In this document: in pieces, positions 24,383 through 33,353 of the stretch
How the letters are laid out: each line of letters starts with the position of its first letter
Position numbering within the stretch: position 1 is the first letter of the stretch
Assembly (NCBI GenBank): GCA_035645555.1
Contig: DASQMI010000086.1
Coordinates: 124,001 to 188,000 of the forward strand
Source of the DNA: Lysobacter_F sp035645555
GTDB lineage: Bacteria > Pseudomonadota > Gammaproteobacteria > Xanthomonadales > Xanthomonadaceae
Length of the DNA: 64,000 nt
Reading direction: 5' to 3'
Position numbers and translations under genes: made by a program
The notes under the pieces: model-generated
Told to the model about the DNA's origin: nothing
The model's database searches: none
What the model saw: only the letters and a program-made list of their open reading frames with translations

Positions 24383-25228
24383 ATGCACGCACTGCCCCGC
24401 TCCGCCCACGACGATGCTGCCGTCCTCGCCGACTGGCTGGCGCGATACCGTCGGGTGTTCGTGCTGACCGGCGCCGGCTGCAGCACCGGGTCCGGCATTC
24501 CCGACTACCGCGACGCCGACGGCGGCTGGAAGCGGCGGCCACCGATCACCTACCAGGCGTTCGTCGGCGATCCGCTGGCGCGGGCGCGCTACTGGGCGCG
24601 CAGCTTCGTCGGCTGGCCCGGCTTCGCCGCGGCGCGGCCGAACGCGGCGCACCATGCGCTGGCGGAACTGGAGCGCCGTGGCCGGCTGTCGCTGCTGCTC
24701 ACCCAGAACGTCGACCGCCTGCACCAGCGCGCCGGCAGCGTGCAGGCGATCGACCTGCACGGGCGGCTGGACGAGGTGGCGTGCCTGGACTGCAGCGGGC
24801 GCGAGCCGCGCGATGCGGTGCAGGCGCGGCTGGCCGCGGACAATCCGGACTGGCAGGGCCTCCATGCCAGGCGCGCGCCCGATGGCGACGCCGACCTCGA
24901 CGGCGTCGACTTCGCCCGCTTCCGCGCCCCGAACTGCAGCCGCTGCGGCGGCCTGCTGAAGCCGGACGTGGTGTTCTTCGGCGAGAACGTGCCGCGCGCA
25001 CGCGTGGCCGCGGCACAGGCGGCGCTCGACGCGAGCGACGCGATGCTGGTGGTCGGCTCCTCGCTGATGGTCTATTCCGGGTTCCGCTTCGCCCGTGCAG
25101 CGCATGCGGCGGGGTTGCCGCTTGCCATCCTCACCCGCGGCGTCACCCGCGCCGACGCGCTCGCCTCGCTGAAGCTGCATGCCGAATGCGGCGCGACGCT
25201 CGAGGACGCGCTGGCGCGGCTGGACTGA
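24383..25228 (+). CDS. NAD-dependent protein deacylase, class II (SIRT4-like) sirtuin
   Basis: A 281-residue sirtuin that removes acyl groups from lysines with NAD+. The NAD motif is GAGCSTGSGIPDYR (30-43), then TQNVDRLH (107-114), the catalytic H126 in DLHG, and four zinc cysteines C134, C137, C185, C188. The long spacer between the two zinc pairs and the sequence GGLLKPDVVFFGENVP (189-204) are typical of class II/SIRT4-like enzymes rather than the CobB class. Ends one base before the convergent udgX-like gene. Confidence 0.92.
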   Translation: MHALPRSAHDDAAVLADWLARYRRVFVLTGAGCSTGSGIPDYRDADGGWKRRPPITYQAFVGDPLARARYWARSFVGWPGFAAARPNAAHHALAELERRGRLSLLLTQNVDRLHQRAGSVQAIDLHGRLDEVACLDCSGREPRDAVQARLAADNPDWQGLHARRAPDGDADLDGVDFARFRAPNCSRCGGLLKPDVVFFGENVPRARVAAAQAALDASDAMLVVGSSLMVYSGFRFARAAHAAGLPLAILTRGVTRADALASLKLHAECGATLEDALARLD

Positions 25229-25229
25229 C

Positions 25230-25925
25230 TCAGGCGCCGAACAGGTCGCGCAGCAGCGACAGGTCCTCGACGAAGTTCGCGTACGCCTCGTGGCGCTCTG
25301 CGTCGCCGCGCTGGCGCAGCACCCACGACGGGTGCACGGTGGCAAACGCGACGGTGCCGTCCGGCAGCGTCTGCCACACGCCGCGCTGCGCCATCAGCCG
25401 GAACTTGCTGCCGAACACGTTGCGCGCGGCAATCGCGCCGAGGCACACGACCGCCTGCGGCCGCACCCGTGCCAACTCCCCCTGCAGCCAGACCCGGCAT
25501 GCCGCCTGCTCGGACGGTTCCGGGCTGCGGTGCAGGCGCACCTTGCCGCGGCGCTCGAACTTGAAGTGCTTGACGGCGTTGGTCACGTACAACGCGGCGC
25601 GGTCGATGCCGAGCTCGGCCAGCGCGCGGTCGAACAGCTTGCCCGCGGGGCCGACGAACGGCCGGCCGCTCAGGTCCTCCTGGTCGCCGGGCTGCTCGCC
25701 CACGACGAGCACACGCGCATCGGCCGGCCCCTCGCCGAACACCGTCTGCGTGGCCGGCCTCCACAGCGGGCAGCGCCGGCAGCCGCGGGCGGCGGCGGCC
25801 AGCGCAGCCAGGCTGTCGTCCACCGGCGCCGGCGCGGCGCCTTCCGGCACCTTCGCCGGCGGCGTGTCCGGGGCGACGAAACCCGGTTCGGGCGGGGGTG
25901 GTTTGCGCGGCTTGCGGACGGCCAT
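25230..25925 (-). CDS. udgX: UdgX-type uracil-DNA glycosylase (covalent uracil binder)
   Basis: A 231-residue base-excision repair protein. GEQPGDQEDLSGRPFVGPAG (77-96) is the water-activating motif of family 4/UdgX enzymes, KHFKFERRGKVRLHRSP spans 119-135 with the loop KVRLH, where H132 corresponds to the histidine that forms a covalent bond with uracil-DNA in UdgX. HPSW (198-201) is motif B. Four cysteines (C49, C52, C143, C161) fit the Fe-S ligands. Canonical UdgX has KRRIH; here the loop reads KVRLH. The first 35 residues are a basic, Pro-rich tail. Unlike many UdgX it is not next to its usual radical-SAM or DUF4130 partners. Convergent with the sirtuin. Confidence 0.85.
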   Translation of the reverse strand: MAVRKPRKPPPPEPGFVAPDTPPAKVPEGAAPAPVDDSLAALAAAARGCRRCPLWRPATQTVFGEGPADARVLVVGEQPGDQEDLSGRPFVGPAGKLFDRALAELGIDRAALYVTNAVKHFKFERRGKVRLHRSPEPSEQAACRVWLQGELARVRPQAVVCLGAIAARNVFGSKFRLMAQRGVWQTLPDGTVAFATVHPSWVLRQRGDAERHEAYANFVEDLSLLRDLFGA

Positions 25926-25979
25926 GCGGGACTCGCGGACGGCTCGCCCGCATTGTCCCGGCGCTCCGTGAAGGGCCGG

Positions 25980-26792
25980 CTACGGCGCGACGAACAGCGC
26001 GCGGTAGCGCGGTGCCAGATGCGGATGCAGCACCAGCGCCGGCACCTCCACCGTCTGCGTGCCGTCGGAATACGGCCCGACCTGGTAAGGCGGGAACACG
26101 AAGCGCAGACCGCCGAGCTTTCCATCCGCTGTCGGCATCGGTTCGAACAAGGCGAAATCCTCGGCGCTCGGTTCGGTTCCGTCCTCGATCATGCGCAGCG
26201 CGTTGCGCAGCACCTCCTCGCGCTCGGCGGCGCCGAGCGCGTCGGCATCCACGCGCTGGGAGATCGCCGTGCTCAGCTGCTCGCGCACGTAATCGGAGAT
26301 CGCCTGCCAGCCCTGCGGACCAGCGATCAGGTCCGCACTGCGCAGCAGCCGGTTCTCCTTCGGCAGCCACACGAACCGGGCGATCAGCGGCGCACCGTGC
26401 GCGCCGCCGGTGTAGATGCTGCCGTCGGCGCCATAGGCGACGAGATCCGGCGCGGCGTAAATCTCGGCGAAGCTCAGGCTGAGGTCGTACGGCGGCGTGC
26501 CCGGCGCGCCCTGGCGCTGCTTGACCGCTTCCAGCAGGTCGGCGCGCGCGGCGTCGGCGAAGCGCTTCATTTCCGCGGCCAGCGCCGGATAGCGGCCGGC
26601 CGATGGCGGATAGCTGATGCCGATGATGTAGTCGGGCGTGGACTCCACCACGTCCTTGAGCTCAACCGGCGGTGCCACGGGCGCGGGTGCCGCGGTCGCG
26701 GGAGCGGCGGGCGGCGGCGCGGGGTCGGCCTTGTCGCGCTTGCAGGCGGCCAGGCCCAGCGCGAGCACGGCCAGGGCGAACAGACGAAGCAT
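25980..26792 (-). CDS. DUF3298/DUF4163-type lipoprotein
   Basis: A 270-residue lipoprotein (MLRLFALAVLALGLAAC, C17), followed by a Pro/Ala linker. The C-terminal part holds GSIYTGGAHGAPLIARFVW and GGLRFVFPPYQVGPYSDG, the two blocks that define RsiV-like DUF3298 domains. RsiV is a lysozyme-sensing anti-sigma factor; this one has a lipobox and no sigma-binding region, so only the extracellular fold is shared. AAGGA lies nine bases before the ATG. GATAAT at 26824-26829 (minus) is the likely -10. Confidence 0.82.
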   Translation of the reverse strand: MLRLFALAVLALGLAACKRDKADPAPPPAAPATAAPAPVAPPVELKDVVESTPDYIIGISYPPSAGRYPALAAEMKRFADAARADLLEAVKQRQGAPGTPPYDLSLSFAEIYAAPDLVAYGADGSIYTGGAHGAPLIARFVWLPKENRLLRSADLIAGPQGWQAISDYVREQLSTAISQRVDADALGAAEREEVLRNALRMIEDGTEPSAEDFALFEPMPTADGKLGGLRFVFPPYQVGPYSDGTQTVEVPALVLHPHLAPRYRALFVAP

Positions 26793-26883
26793 GCGGTTTC
26801 GATCCTTGATTGCTCGTCGCGTAATTATCGGCGATGGATGAGGCGTGGACTGGCGCGGCGAACGTGTCCCCTGCCGCGCCCGC

Positions 26884-27159
26884 TCACGCGAGCAGGTCGC
26901 GGACGTCGTCGTGGCGTTCGGCCCACGCCGCGGCGTAGGAACACAACGGCCGCACGCGCAGGCCATGCGCCCGCGCGTGTTCGAACGCCGCACGCACCAA
27001 CGCACCGGCGATGCCACGGCCACCGATCGGCGCCGGCACCCCGGTGTGGGTGAGTTCCATGGTGTCGCCGCGCATGCGGTACTCGAGGACGGCCTGCTGG
27101 CCGTCCACCTCGGTGACGAAGCGCGGATGGGCAGGGTCGTGACTGATCGATGGCGTCAT
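26884..27159 (-). CDS. GNAT-like N-acetyltransferase (YjdJ type)
   Basis: A 91-residue small acetyltransferase-like protein. RFVTEVDGQQAVLEYRM, ELTHTGVPAPIGGRGIAGALV (two pieces: ELTHTGVPAPIG and GRGIAGALV, the acetyl-CoA pyrophosphate-binding loop) and RVRPLCSYAAAW match the short YjdJ/PF14542 family. Substrate unknown. It ends with RDLLA. Independent gene between the DUF3298 lipoprotein and the histone-like protein. Confidence 0.88.
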   Translation of the reverse strand: MTPSISHDPAHPRFVTEVDGQQAVLEYRMRGDTMELTHTGVPAPIGGRGIAGALVRAAFEHARAHGLRVRPLCSYAAAWAERHDDVRDLLA

Positions 27160-27200
27160 CGCGTCAGGTCTCGGGAAGGCGGTGCGGGCCCGCGCCCGGG

Positions 27201-28220
27201 TCAGTGCACGCGTCGGCTGTAGTCGCCGGCCAGGTACACGACGGAATCCGGACGCGGGTGTCCTCGTTCTTCCTCGCTGTCGTCGCCCTCGTCCTCGTCG
27301 TCCCCCTGCCCGGCCAGCGCCTGACCCGCCGCCGGATGACGCGAGGCGAGTTCCATCTGGTCGGTTTCGTGGTGACCCTGCAGCGACTTGCGCGAGGTGT
27401 CGCGGCTGGCATCGTAGCTCGCGCTGGCGTTGTTGCCGCGCTGGCCGGTGCCGCGTCGCGGCGTGCGGCCGACGCCGCGGGTGCTGGCCGCTTCGGCGGC
27501 CGCGCGCGAACCGCCCTTGGCCGTGCGCGCGCCGCTGTTGCGCTCAAGCGAAGCCGACGGGCCGCTGGCGCGGCTGCTGCCGCGACCGGCCCGGCCGGCG
27601 GCGCCCTTGGCCGCGGTCCGCGTGCCGGCGCGCGAGTGCTCCTGCCCGGCGCTCCAGGTGTCCTCGCGGCCGCCGCCATTGGCGCGCGCGCCGGTGCCGC
27701 TCGCCGCGCCGGTACCCAGGGTCTTGCGGGCGCGCAGGCGGCGCATTGCGCCGTTGCGGTCGGCGGTCTTCTGCGCCTCGGTGCGGGCCGGCATCGCCTT
27801 CTTGGCCGCGGTGCTCCGGCTGGCCGTCTTGCGGGTGGCCGCCGACTTGGTCGCGGTCTTCCGGGTGGCGGCCTTGCGGGTGGTCGCCTGCTTGCTCGCG
27901 GCGCCGCGGCCGGCCGTCTTCATCGCACCGCCCTTGCGCGCCGCGCCGGTCTTCTTGGCCGCGGTAGCGCGGCTGCCGCCGGCCTTTTTCGCGGTGCTGC
28001 CGGCGGTCTTCTTGCTCGCCTTGCGCGCGGCCGTACCGCCGGTGCGCGCCGAGGTGGCGGTGGTGGTCTTCTTGCTGGCGGCGGCCGAGCGGCCGCGGCC
28101 GGCGCTGCCGGAAGCGGCGCCGGTGCGCTTGCGGGCCGTCTTGCTGGCGGACTTGCTTGCCGACTTGGCGGCGGTCTTGCCGGCGCGACCGGCGGTCTTG
28201 CGCGCACGCGTGGTGGCCAT
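27201..28220 (-). CDS. Histone H1-like Lys/Ala/Arg-rich protein
   Basis: A 339-residue, strongly basic, low-complexity protein. Residues 1-150 are made of short Lys/Ala/Thr units (KTAAK, KSASK, KKTAG, RKTAT, RKAAT), like the C-terminal tails of eukaryotic H1 and of bacterial AlgP and Hc1-type proteins. The middle (about 150-265) is Gly/Ser/Arg-rich and contains REDTWSAGQEHSR; the end (300-325) is an acidic DDEDEGDDSEEE stretch followed by a hydrophilic tail. It probably binds and compacts nucleic acid; a regulatory role as for AlgP is possible. GGGAG is ten bases before the ATG. At DNA level the basic part is a tandem array of near-repeats, prone to length change. Confidence 0.72.
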   Translation of the reverse strand: MATTRARKTAGRAGKTAAKSASKSASKTARKRTGAASGSAGRGRSAAASKKTTTATSARTGGTAARKASKKTAGSTAKKAGGSRATAAKKTGAARKGGAMKTAGRGAASKQATTRKAATRKTATKSAATRKTASRSTAAKKAMPARTEAQKTADRNGAMRRLRARKTLGTGAASGTGARANGGGREDTWSAGQEHSRAGTRTAAKGAAGRAGRGSSRASGPSASLERNSGARTAKGGSRAAAEAASTRGVGRTPRRGTGQRGNNASASYDASRDTSRKSLQGHHETDQMELASRHPAAGQALAGQGDDEDEGDDSEEERGHPRPDSVVYLAGDYSRRVH

Positions 28221-28336
28221 GGACTGGTTCTCCCTCGGGACTGGATGCGGCGCTTGGGGCGCATCGCATCGCGGCGACCGCCGCGACGCCTGCCTCGATA
28301 CCACCGGCGATATCTAGGCCAGGTGAGCGCTGCGGC

Positions 28337-28939
28337 TCAGAACCGCGGGGAGAGCAGCTCCTGCACGAACGCCCCGAACAGGCGCGGCTCCATGATCAGC
28401 ATGAAGAGCACGCCGTAGACGGCGCCGGCGAGATGGGCGCTGTGGTTGATGTTGTCGCCGCCGCGCCGGTCCATGTAGAACGAGTAGCCGACGTACGCCA
28501 CCGCGTACACGATCGCCGGCACCGGCAGGAAGAACACGAAGATCAGCGTCCACGGCTGCAACAGGATGAAGGCGAACAGCACCGCGGACACTGCGCCCGA
28601 GGCACCGAGGCTGCGGTAGTGCGGATCGCGGCGGTGGCGCAGGTAGCTGGGCAGGATCGCCACCACCACCGCCGACAGGTAGAACAGCAGGAAGCCGACC
28701 GGCCCGATCAAGCCGGACAGCACGCGCTCGATCGGCGTGCCGAAGAAGTAAAGCGTGATCATGTTGAACAGCAGGTGCGGCCAGTCGGCGTGTACGAAGC
28801 CGTGCGTCAGCAGCCGGTCGTACTGCCGCTGCCGCGCCACCGCCGGCGACCACAGCAGCAGGCGGTCGAGCAGCCGCGGCCGCTCGAACGCCAGCCACGA
28901 CACCGCCACCGTCACCGCGACCAGCGCGAGCGTCAGCAT
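28337..28939 (-). CDS. Rhomboid-family intramembrane serine protease
   Basis: A 200-residue polytopic protein with about six membrane helices. GASGAVS gives the catalytic serine S115 and the C-terminal NHSAHLAGA the histidine H169; HLLFNM near residue 55-60 carries the conserved H/N of helix 2. These enzymes cut single-pass membrane proteins within the bilayer; bacterial substrates include TatA in Providencia, most are unknown. Three bases downstream of the POT transporter gene, hence likely co-transcribed. Confidence 0.9.
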   Translation of the reverse strand: MLTLALVAVTVAVSWLAFERPRLLDRLLLWSPAVARQRQYDRLLTHGFVHADWPHLLFNMITLYFFGTPIERVLSGLIGPVGFLLFYLSAVVVAILPSYLRHRRDPHYRSLGASGAVSAVLFAFILLQPWTLIFVFFLPVPAIVYAVAYVGYSFYMDRRGGDNINHSAHLAGAVYGVLFMLIMEPRLFGAFVQELLSPRF

Positions 28940-28942
28940 GGC

Positions 28943-30574
28943 TCAGGCGCTCCGGTAGTTGTCCTGCACCGGGTAGCTGCGGGCGTACAGCGCGAACACG
29001 CCGGCCACGACCAGCGCGAACGCGGCGAAGAAGAACATCAGGAACGCGTTCTCGCTGAGCCCGGTGGCGGCGATCTGCGCGGTCACCGCCTCGTTGCGCA
29101 CCGCGGCGTTGGTCAGCAGCACCCACAGGTTGCCGAACGTCACCGACAGGTACCACAGCGCCATGATCACGCCCTTCATCGCCAGGGTGGCCTGGCTGTA
29201 GGCGAACTCGAGCGCGGTGGCCGAGACCAGCACCTCGCCGAACGTCAGCAGCAGGTACGGCAGCGCCTGCCACGCCAGCGAGGTCGAGGCGCCGCTGTCG
29301 ATGTGCAGCTGGATCAGGCCGGCGACGATCCACGCCAGCCCGGAGAACGCGATGCCCCAGCCCATCCGCTGCAGCGCGGTGACCTCGAAGCCCATGCGCC
29401 GGAACGCCGGGTAAAGCACGATGTTGTTGAACGGGATGATCAGCATTACCAGCAGCGGGTTGAGCGCCTGCATCTGCGCCGGCTCCTTCACCAGCATGCT
29501 CGGCCACCACCACGCCTCGTGCGGCACCCGCATCGCATTGCCCTGCAGCACCCAGGTCGAGGCCTTCTGGTCGAACAGCGACCAGAACGGCGTAACCAGC
29601 CCGAACACGATCAGGATGCGCAGCACCGCGCGCGCGCTGTCGACCGCGGCGTCCGCGTGGCGGCCGCGCGCACGCTCCAGCTGCATCCAGATGCCGATGC
29701 CGCCCAGCACGATCAGCACCAGCAGCGCGATGCAAGCGCTCTTGACGAAATCGAACGCCTCCGGCCACCACGGCGCCTCGCCGCCGAGCAGACGGATGAC
29801 GGCCTGCAGCGTCCACGCAGCGAGGATGGCGGCGCACGCGACGGCGCCGGCCAGCGCCACCCACCAGCCCGGCCGGCCCTGCCCGGGCAGGCGCGTGGTC
29901 AGCGCGGTGCGCGCGACGTTGCCGAACGTGTCGGGGTCGTTGCCGCGCGTCGGCGGCACCCGCACGTACTTGCCGCGACCCAGCCAGAAGATCAGCGTCG
30001 CCAGGAACATCAGCGCACCGGGGATGCCGAACGCCACGGCCGGCCCATACGAGCGCAGGAACAGCGGCATCAGCAGCGAGGCGAAGAAGCTGCCGAAGTT
30101 GATCGTCCAGTAGAACGCGTCGAAGACGACCTTGGCCTTCTGCTTGTTGCTCTGGTCGAACTGGTCGCCGACGAAGGACACCACAAGCGGTTTGATGCCG
30201 CCGGAGCCGAGTGCGATCAGGAACAGGCCGGTGTAGAAGCCGGTGAGGTTGTTCTCGAACAGCGCCAGGCACGCATGGCCGGCGCAGTAGATCAGCGAGA
30301 ACCAGAGGATGGTGTTGTACTTGCCGAAGAAGCGGTCCGACAGCCAGCCGCCGAGCAGCGGGAAGAAGTACACACCGATGACGAAGCTGTGGAACACCTC
30401 CTTCGCCATGCCCTCGCGGTCGGCTTCGGGCAGGTAGGCCAGGATCGCGCTGCTGGCCAGGAACTGCACCAGGATGTTGCGCATCCCGTAGAAGCTGAAG
30501 CGCTCGCACGCCTCGTTGCCGATGATGTACGGGATCTGCCGCGGCATGCGGCCGGACTGCGCGCTGTCGGTCAT
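28943..30574 (-). CDS. POT-family proton-coupled oligopeptide transporter
   Basis: A 543-residue major-facilitator transporter. The proton-coupling motif ERFSFYGMR (ExxERFxYY-like, residues about 24-32) opens the protein, GGWLSDRFFGKYNT is the MFS loop 2-3 signature, and IKPLVVSFVGDQFD carries the PTR2 motif. It imports di- and tripeptides with protons. Twelve to fourteen helices are visible. Start MTDSAQSGRMPRQIPYI was preferred over an upstream ATG; TAGGCT at 30604-30609 (minus) is the likely -10. Followed three bases on by the rhomboid gene. Confidence 0.93.
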   Translation of the reverse strand: MTDSAQSGRMPRQIPYIIGNEACERFSFYGMRNILVQFLASSAILAYLPEADREGMAKEVFHSFVIGVYFFPLLGGWLSDRFFGKYNTILWFSLIYCAGHACLALFENNLTGFYTGLFLIALGSGGIKPLVVSFVGDQFDQSNKQKAKVVFDAFYWTINFGSFFASLLMPLFLRSYGPAVAFGIPGALMFLATLIFWLGRGKYVRVPPTRGNDPDTFGNVARTALTTRLPGQGRPGWWVALAGAVACAAILAAWTLQAVIRLLGGEAPWWPEAFDFVKSACIALLVLIVLGGIGIWMQLERARGRHADAAVDSARAVLRILIVFGLVTPFWSLFDQKASTWVLQGNAMRVPHEAWWWPSMLVKEPAQMQALNPLLVMLIIPFNNIVLYPAFRRMGFEVTALQRMGWGIAFSGLAWIVAGLIQLHIDSGASTSLAWQALPYLLLTFGEVLVSATALEFAYSQATLAMKGVIMALWYLSVTFGNLWVLLTNAAVRNEAVTAQIAATGLSENAFLMFFFAAFALVVAGVFALYARSYPVQDNYRSA

Positions 30575-30659
30575 CGCTCGGAGGTCGGCATGGGAAAGGC
30601 GCAAGCCTACCCCAGCGGCGGCGTTCGGATGAATGCCGGAGGTCGTGCGCCCGGCCCGC

Positions 30660-31292
30660 TCAGGCCCACTCGGTCAGGCCCTCGCGCCGGTACAGCTCGG
30701 CGAACGAGGGTCGCGCCTTCATCCGGCGCGCCAGTTCGCCGAGATGCGGCCAGCGGTCGCCGGGGCGCGGCATGTTGCGCGACCAGCGCAGCAGCATGGT
30801 CAGGTAGAAGTCGGCCGCGCTCGGACCTTCGCCGAGCAGGTACGGGCCGCGCTGGGCGAGATGCGCATCCAGCCGGTCCCACGCCGCCTCGATGCGGGGG
30901 GCCACGTGTTCGCGCGCCAGCGCCGCGTTCGCCTCGCCGGCGACCTCGTGCGGGTACCACCAGATCCGGAACAGCGGCTGCACCATGTTGGCCAGGTGGA
31001 ACATCCACTGGTGGTACGCGCCGCGCCGCGGATCATCGTGTGCGGGCGCCAGCCCCGCCTGCGGGTGGCGGTCGGCGAGCGTCATCGCCAGCGCGGCGGC
31101 CTCGTAATGCGGCTCACCGTCGATCAGCAGCGTCGGCAGCACCCCGTTCGGGTTGAGCGCGAGGTATTCGGGCCGCTTCTGCTCGCCGGCCTTGATGTCG
31201 ACCGCGCGCAGCTCGTGCGGCTGGCCGAGTTCGATCAGCAGCCAGTGCGGCAGCAGGCTGGCCGCACCGGGCGCGTAGTAGAGGACGTACAT
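30660..31292 (-). CDS. Glutathione S-transferase
   Basis: A 210-residue GST. The thioredoxin-like N-domain has YYAPGAASLLPH, NPNGVLPTL and the glutathione contact E-A-A in HYEAAAL; the helical C-domain has SAADFYLTML. In bacterial beta-class enzymes the first motif normally carries a cysteine (PGACS); here it is alanine (A11) followed by S12, so the cysteine chemistry of that class is absent. Detoxification or thiol transfer with unknown substrate. Divergent from the M14 peptidase. Confidence 0.9.
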   Translation of the reverse strand: MYVLYYAPGAASLLPHWLLIELGQPHELRAVDIKAGEQKRPEYLALNPNGVLPTLLIDGEPHYEAAALAMTLADRHPQAGLAPAHDDPRRGAYHQWMFHLANMVQPLFRIWWYPHEVAGEANAALAREHVAPRIEAAWDRLDAHLAQRGPYLLGEGPSAADFYLTMLLRWSRNMPRPGDRWPHLGELARRMKARPSFAELYRREGLTEWA

Positions 31293-31423
31293 CGAGGCGC
31301 TCCCCGCGAAAGCGCCGATGTTCGCACGCCGTGCGGCTGGAACGCTGCATGGCGCCCGGCACGCGTGCGGCGGTGCCGGGTCCGGCTACCATCGGCAACC
31401 CCTTCCGCCGATGGTGCTTCGCG

Positions 31424-33193
31424 ATGCGTCGCGCGCTCTGCCTCGCCGTCCTGCTCGGTTGCTCCTCCTGGATGTCGGCCTCGGCCGACGATGGCCTCAC
31501 CACCCTCGCCGAGCGCAGCGGCTACGCGCGCACCGGCCGCTACGACGAAGTGATCGCGCTGTGCGACGCGTTCGCCCGCCGTTACCCCGATGCGGTGCGC
31601 TGCGAGACGTTCGGCACCACGCCGGAAGGCCGGCCGATGAAGCTGCTGGTCGCCACCCGCACCGGCGCGTTCACCCCGCAGGCGGCGCGCGAACGCGGCC
31701 TGCCGGTGACGCTCGTGCAGGGCGGCATCCATGCCGGCGAGGTGGACGGCAAGGACGCCGGCTTCCTGGCCCTGCGGCAGATGCTCGACGGCCGCGCCGC
31801 CAAGGGCGCGCTCGAGCGCCAGGTACTGCTGTTCGTGCCGGTGTTCAACGTCGACGGGCACGAGCGTTTCAAGGCCTGGAACCGCCCGAACCAGCGCGGT
31901 CCGGAGGAGATGGGCTGGCGCACCACCGCGCAGAACTACAACCTCAACCGCGACTACGCCAAGGCCGACTCGCCGGAAATGCAGGCGATGCTGGCGCTGG
32001 TGAACGCCTGGGATCCGCTGGTCACGGTGGACCTGCACGTCACCAACGGCGCCAAGTTCCAGCACGACGTCTCGATCCAGGTCGAGCCGGGCCACAGCGG
32101 CGACGACGCGCTGCGGCCGATCGGCCGCGCGCTGCGCGAGCGCACGATGGCCGACCTGCGCCGGCAGGGTTCGCTGCCGCTGCCGTTCTACCCTTCGTTC
32201 GTGGTCGAAGACGATCCGAGCTCGGGCATCGAGGACGGCGTATCGCCACCGCGCTTCTCGATCGGCTATTTCACTCTGCGCAACCGGCTGGCGATGCTGG
32301 TCGAGGCGCATTCGTGGAAGGACTATCCGACCCGCGTGCGCGTCACCCGCAACACGGTGATCAGCGTGGTCGAGCAGGTCGCGCGCGATGGCGCGCGCTG
32401 GGCGCAGGCGGCGCGCGAAGCCGACGCACGCGCCGCCGCGCTCGCCGGCACGCCGGTGCCCATCGATTACCGTGCGAGCGACACGAGCCGCACGATCGAG
32501 TTCCGCGGCTACGCCTACACGCGCACACCCTCGGACGTCTCCGGCGCGCTGATGACGCGCTACGACGAGAGCAAGCCGCAGGTATGGCGCATCCCGCTGC
32601 GCGACGACGTGCGTCCGTCGCGGCTGGTCGAGGCCCCGCGCGCGGGTTACCTGGTGCCGGCGCCGCATGCCGCGGCGGTGGCGGCCAAGCTAGCGCAGCA
32701 CGGCATCGAGCATCGCCGCCTCGACGGTGCCCTGCGCGGCGTGCAGGCGCAGGCGTTCCGCGCCGACAGCGCGCAGTTCGGCGCGCAGTCGTCGGAGGGC
32801 CGCCAGCGGCTGACCGTCGAAGGCCGCTGGGCACCGGAGACGGTCGACGTCGGCGCCGGCGCGCTGTTCGTGCCGATCGCGCAGCCCAAGGCGCGGCTGG
32901 TGATGGCGTTGCTCGAACCGCAGGCCCCCGACGCGCTGGCGGCGTGGGGCTGGTTCAACAACCACTTCGAGCGCAAGGAGTACATGGAGGACTACGTGGC
33001 CGAGGAGGTCGCGCGCGAGATGCTGGCGCGCGATGCCGCGCTGCGCGCGGAGTTCGAACGACGCCTCCGCGAGGACGCGGCGTTCGCGGCCAATCCGAAG
33101 GCGCGGCTGGAGTTCTTCTACCGCCGCCATCCGGCCTGGGACGACCGCCTCAACCTCTATCCGGTGCTGCGCCTCGACCGCGACCTGCACTGA
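31424..33193 (+). CDS. Exported M14-family zinc carboxypeptidase-like peptidase
   Basis: A 589-residue protein with a signal peptide (residues 1-21, ending SASA). GGIHAGEVDGKD supplies the zinc ligands H103 and E106; H205 in VDLHVTNG is the third; MLVEAHSWKDY near residue 290 carries the catalytic glutamate. After about residue 350 comes a long C-terminal domain (YTRTPSDVSGALMTRYDESK onward) seen in large exported M14 proteins of this order. TACCAT at 31387-31392 is a plausible -10, 31 bases upstream; no Shine-Dalgarno is seen. It probably trims peptides outside the inner membrane, with dcp and the POT transporter. Confidence 0.9.
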   Translation: MRRALCLAVLLGCSSWMSASADDGLTTLAERSGYARTGRYDEVIALCDAFARRYPDAVRCETFGTTPEGRPMKLLVATRTGAFTPQAARERGLPVTLVQGGIHAGEVDGKDAGFLALRQMLDGRAAKGALERQVLLFVPVFNVDGHERFKAWNRPNQRGPEEMGWRTTAQNYNLNRDYAKADSPEMQAMLALVNAWDPLVTVDLHVTNGAKFQHDVSIQVEPGHSGDDALRPIGRALRERTMADLRRQGSLPLPFYPSFVVEDDPSSGIEDGVSPPRFSIGYFTLRNRLAMLVEAHSWKDYPTRVRVTRNTVISVVEQVARDGARWAQAAREADARAAALAGTPVPIDYRASDTSRTIEFRGYAYTRTPSDVSGALMTRYDESKPQVWRIPLRDDVRPSRLVEAPRAGYLVPAPHAAAVAAKLAQHGIEHRRLDGALRGVQAQAFRADSAQFGAQSSEGRQRLTVEGRWAPETVDVGAGALFVPIAQPKARLVMALLEPQAPDALAAWGWFNNHFERKEYMEDYVAEEVAREMLARDAALRAEFERRLREDAAFAANPKARLEFFYRRHPAWDDRLNLYPVLRLDRDLH

Positions 33194-33201
33194 CCACCGG
33201 C

Positions 33202-33221
33202 ACGCCCGCGTCCGCGGGCGT
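33202..33221 (+). terminator. GC hairpin after the M14 peptidase gene
   Basis: ACGCCCGCG and CGCGGGCGT form a 9-bp perfect inverted repeat eight bases after the stop. No T-tract. A 14-bp palindrome CCGCAGGCCTGCGG follows at 33273-33286. Terminator by position, weak by sequence. Confidence 0.35.
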
Positions 33222-33353
33222 CCACCGCGTCGGCACGGATCGTCGGGCGGTTCCCGTTCAGACGCGCTTCAACCGCAGGCCTGCGGAATCGCGTCACATT
33301 TACGGTCGCGCCAGCGGCCCATCGAACCTTGCCGCTTTTCCCCCCACTCCCCC

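Noticed and set aside
26824..26831. A near-exact sigma-28 -10 box (GCCGATAA on the minus strand) before the DUF3298 gene
   Set aside because: At 11-base spacing the upstream bases bear no resemblance to TAAAGTTT; GATAAT alone fits a normal -10.
27540..28220. The repeat-rich stretch considered as a CRISPR or tandem repeat array
   Set aside because: Repeats are irregular, codon-phased and encode Lys/Ala/Thr units of the histone-like protein; no constant repeat and spacer lengths.
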